The notes under the pieces: model-generated
Told to the model about the DNA's origin: nothing
The model's database searches: none
What the model saw: the letters and a program-made list of their open reading frames with translations, nothing else
Source: Clostridia bacterium
GTDB lineage: Bacteria; Bacillota; Clostridia; Oscillospirales; Acutalibacteraceae
Length of the DNA: 6,105 bases
NCBI GenBank assembly: GCA_017442445.1
Contig: JAFRZS010000290.1
Coordinates: forward strand, 1-6,105
Direction: 5' to 3'
Shown: in pieces, positions 5,755-6,105 of the stretch
How positions within the stretch are numbered: the stretch's first letter is position 1
Layout: each line of letters begins with the position of its first letter
Translations under genes and position numbers: made by a program

Positions 5755-6105
5755 ATGAAAATACTTGACAAGAAGCTTCTTGAACAAAATATTGAAAATA
5801 TTGCTAAGTATGACTTTGACAATAATAAGATTTTCGGTTCAGCTTATGCTGTTTATCAGGACGGTGTGCCGGTGTATGAAAAGTGTTTTGGAGTTACAGG
5901 AGTTGACAGTGAAAATCCTGTAAACAACAGAACGATTTTTCGTCTGGCTTCGATGACAAAGCCAATAACAGCTGTAGCAGCGCTGATAGCTCAGGAAAAA
6001 GGTTTGATTGACCTTAATGACAAAGCGGTGAAATACATACCTCAGTTAAAAGGAGTACGAGTTCTCAAAGCTGATAAAGACGGCAACAGAACCGATATGG
6101 GTGAA
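5755..6105 (+). CDS. serine beta-lactamase-family hydrolase (class C/esterase-like), N-terminal part, cut by window end
   Basis: The frame is open from ATG 5755 to the last base, giving 117 residues with no stop. After an amphipathic start it shows the pattern of beta-lactamase-related serine hydrolases: G-S-A-Y-A-V-Y-Q-D-G (28-37), a T-I-F-R-L-A-S-M-T-K-P stretch (60-70) holding the catalytic S-x-x-K as Ser66-Lys69, then E-K-G-L-I-D-L-N-D-K-A-V-K-Y-I-P (81-96). Family members include class C beta-lactamases, D-aminopeptidases and many esterases. The K-Y-x-P stretch and short N-terminus resemble the esterase/EstB-like members, and resistance should not be inferred. There is no signal peptide, unlike real beta-lactamases. 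The later Y-x-N motif lies beyond the window. AAAGGA (5740-5745, inside the preceding gene) lies 9 bases upstream. It is the second gene of the SGNH unit and probably shares a pathway with it. Confidence 0.85.
   Translation, partial: MKILDKKLLEQNIENIAKYDFDNNKIFGSAYAVYQDGVPVYEKCFGVTGVDSENPVNNRTIFRLASMTKPITAVAALIAQEKGLIDLNDKAVKYIPQLKGVRVLKADKDGNRTDMGE

Noticed and set aside
5755..6105. Antibiotic-resistance beta-lactamase
   Set aside because: It has S-x-x-K but no signal peptide, and it is coupled to an SGNH hydrolase; this fits a beta-lactamase-fold esterase or peptidase better.

Overview
The window looks like chromosomal DNA from a low-to-moderate GC Gram-positive bacterium, most probably a Clostridia-class gut or rumen type. 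This is inferred from strong AGGAGG-type ribosome sites, two perfect TTGACA-N17-TATAAT promoters, T-rich intrinsic terminators and AT-rich intergenic DNA. All recognisable genes lie on the + strand. I cannot name the species.

Layout. Positions 1-548 hold the 3' end of a membrane-anchored LuxR-type regulator. By eye it is more GC-rich than the rest of the window. Positions 549-1018 contain no protein gene. They hold a weak inverted repeat (644-680), a perfect vegetative promoter (696-724), a structured RNA that I interpret as a 6S RNA (about 731-893), an intrinsic terminator (909-943), and a second perfect vegetative promoter (958-986) for the next genes. Positions 1019-4589 form a tight four-gene operon: three tandem paralogous alpha/beta-hydrolase esterases, then a NodB/CE4-type polysaccharide deacetylase, closed by a strong terminator (4595-4638). 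A separate extended -10 promoter (about 4657-4665) then drives a second transcription unit. It starts with an SGNH/GDSL hydrolase carrying an N-terminal GxDLY domain, followed 4 bases later by the first 117 codons of a serine beta-lactamase-family hydrolase that runs off the window.

How the genes may work together. All six enzymes after position 1019 belong to hydrolase families that cut ester or amide bonds, and they use four unrelated folds: alpha/beta-hydrolase, NodB barrel, SGNH and beta-lactamase-like. Two esterases have N-terminal hydrophobic anchors and one has a clear cleavable signal peptide. The CE4-like, SGNH and beta-lactamase-like proteins show no export signal. The most economical inference is a locus for removing acyl groups (acetyl, feruloyl or similar) from glycans or glycosides outside the cell, with smaller products processed inside. 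No glycosidase, transporter or binding protein in the window identifies the substrate, so this remains a hypothesis. I see no mobile element, CRISPR array, tRNA or rRNA. The most distinctive items are the 6S-like RNA and the triplicated esterase.
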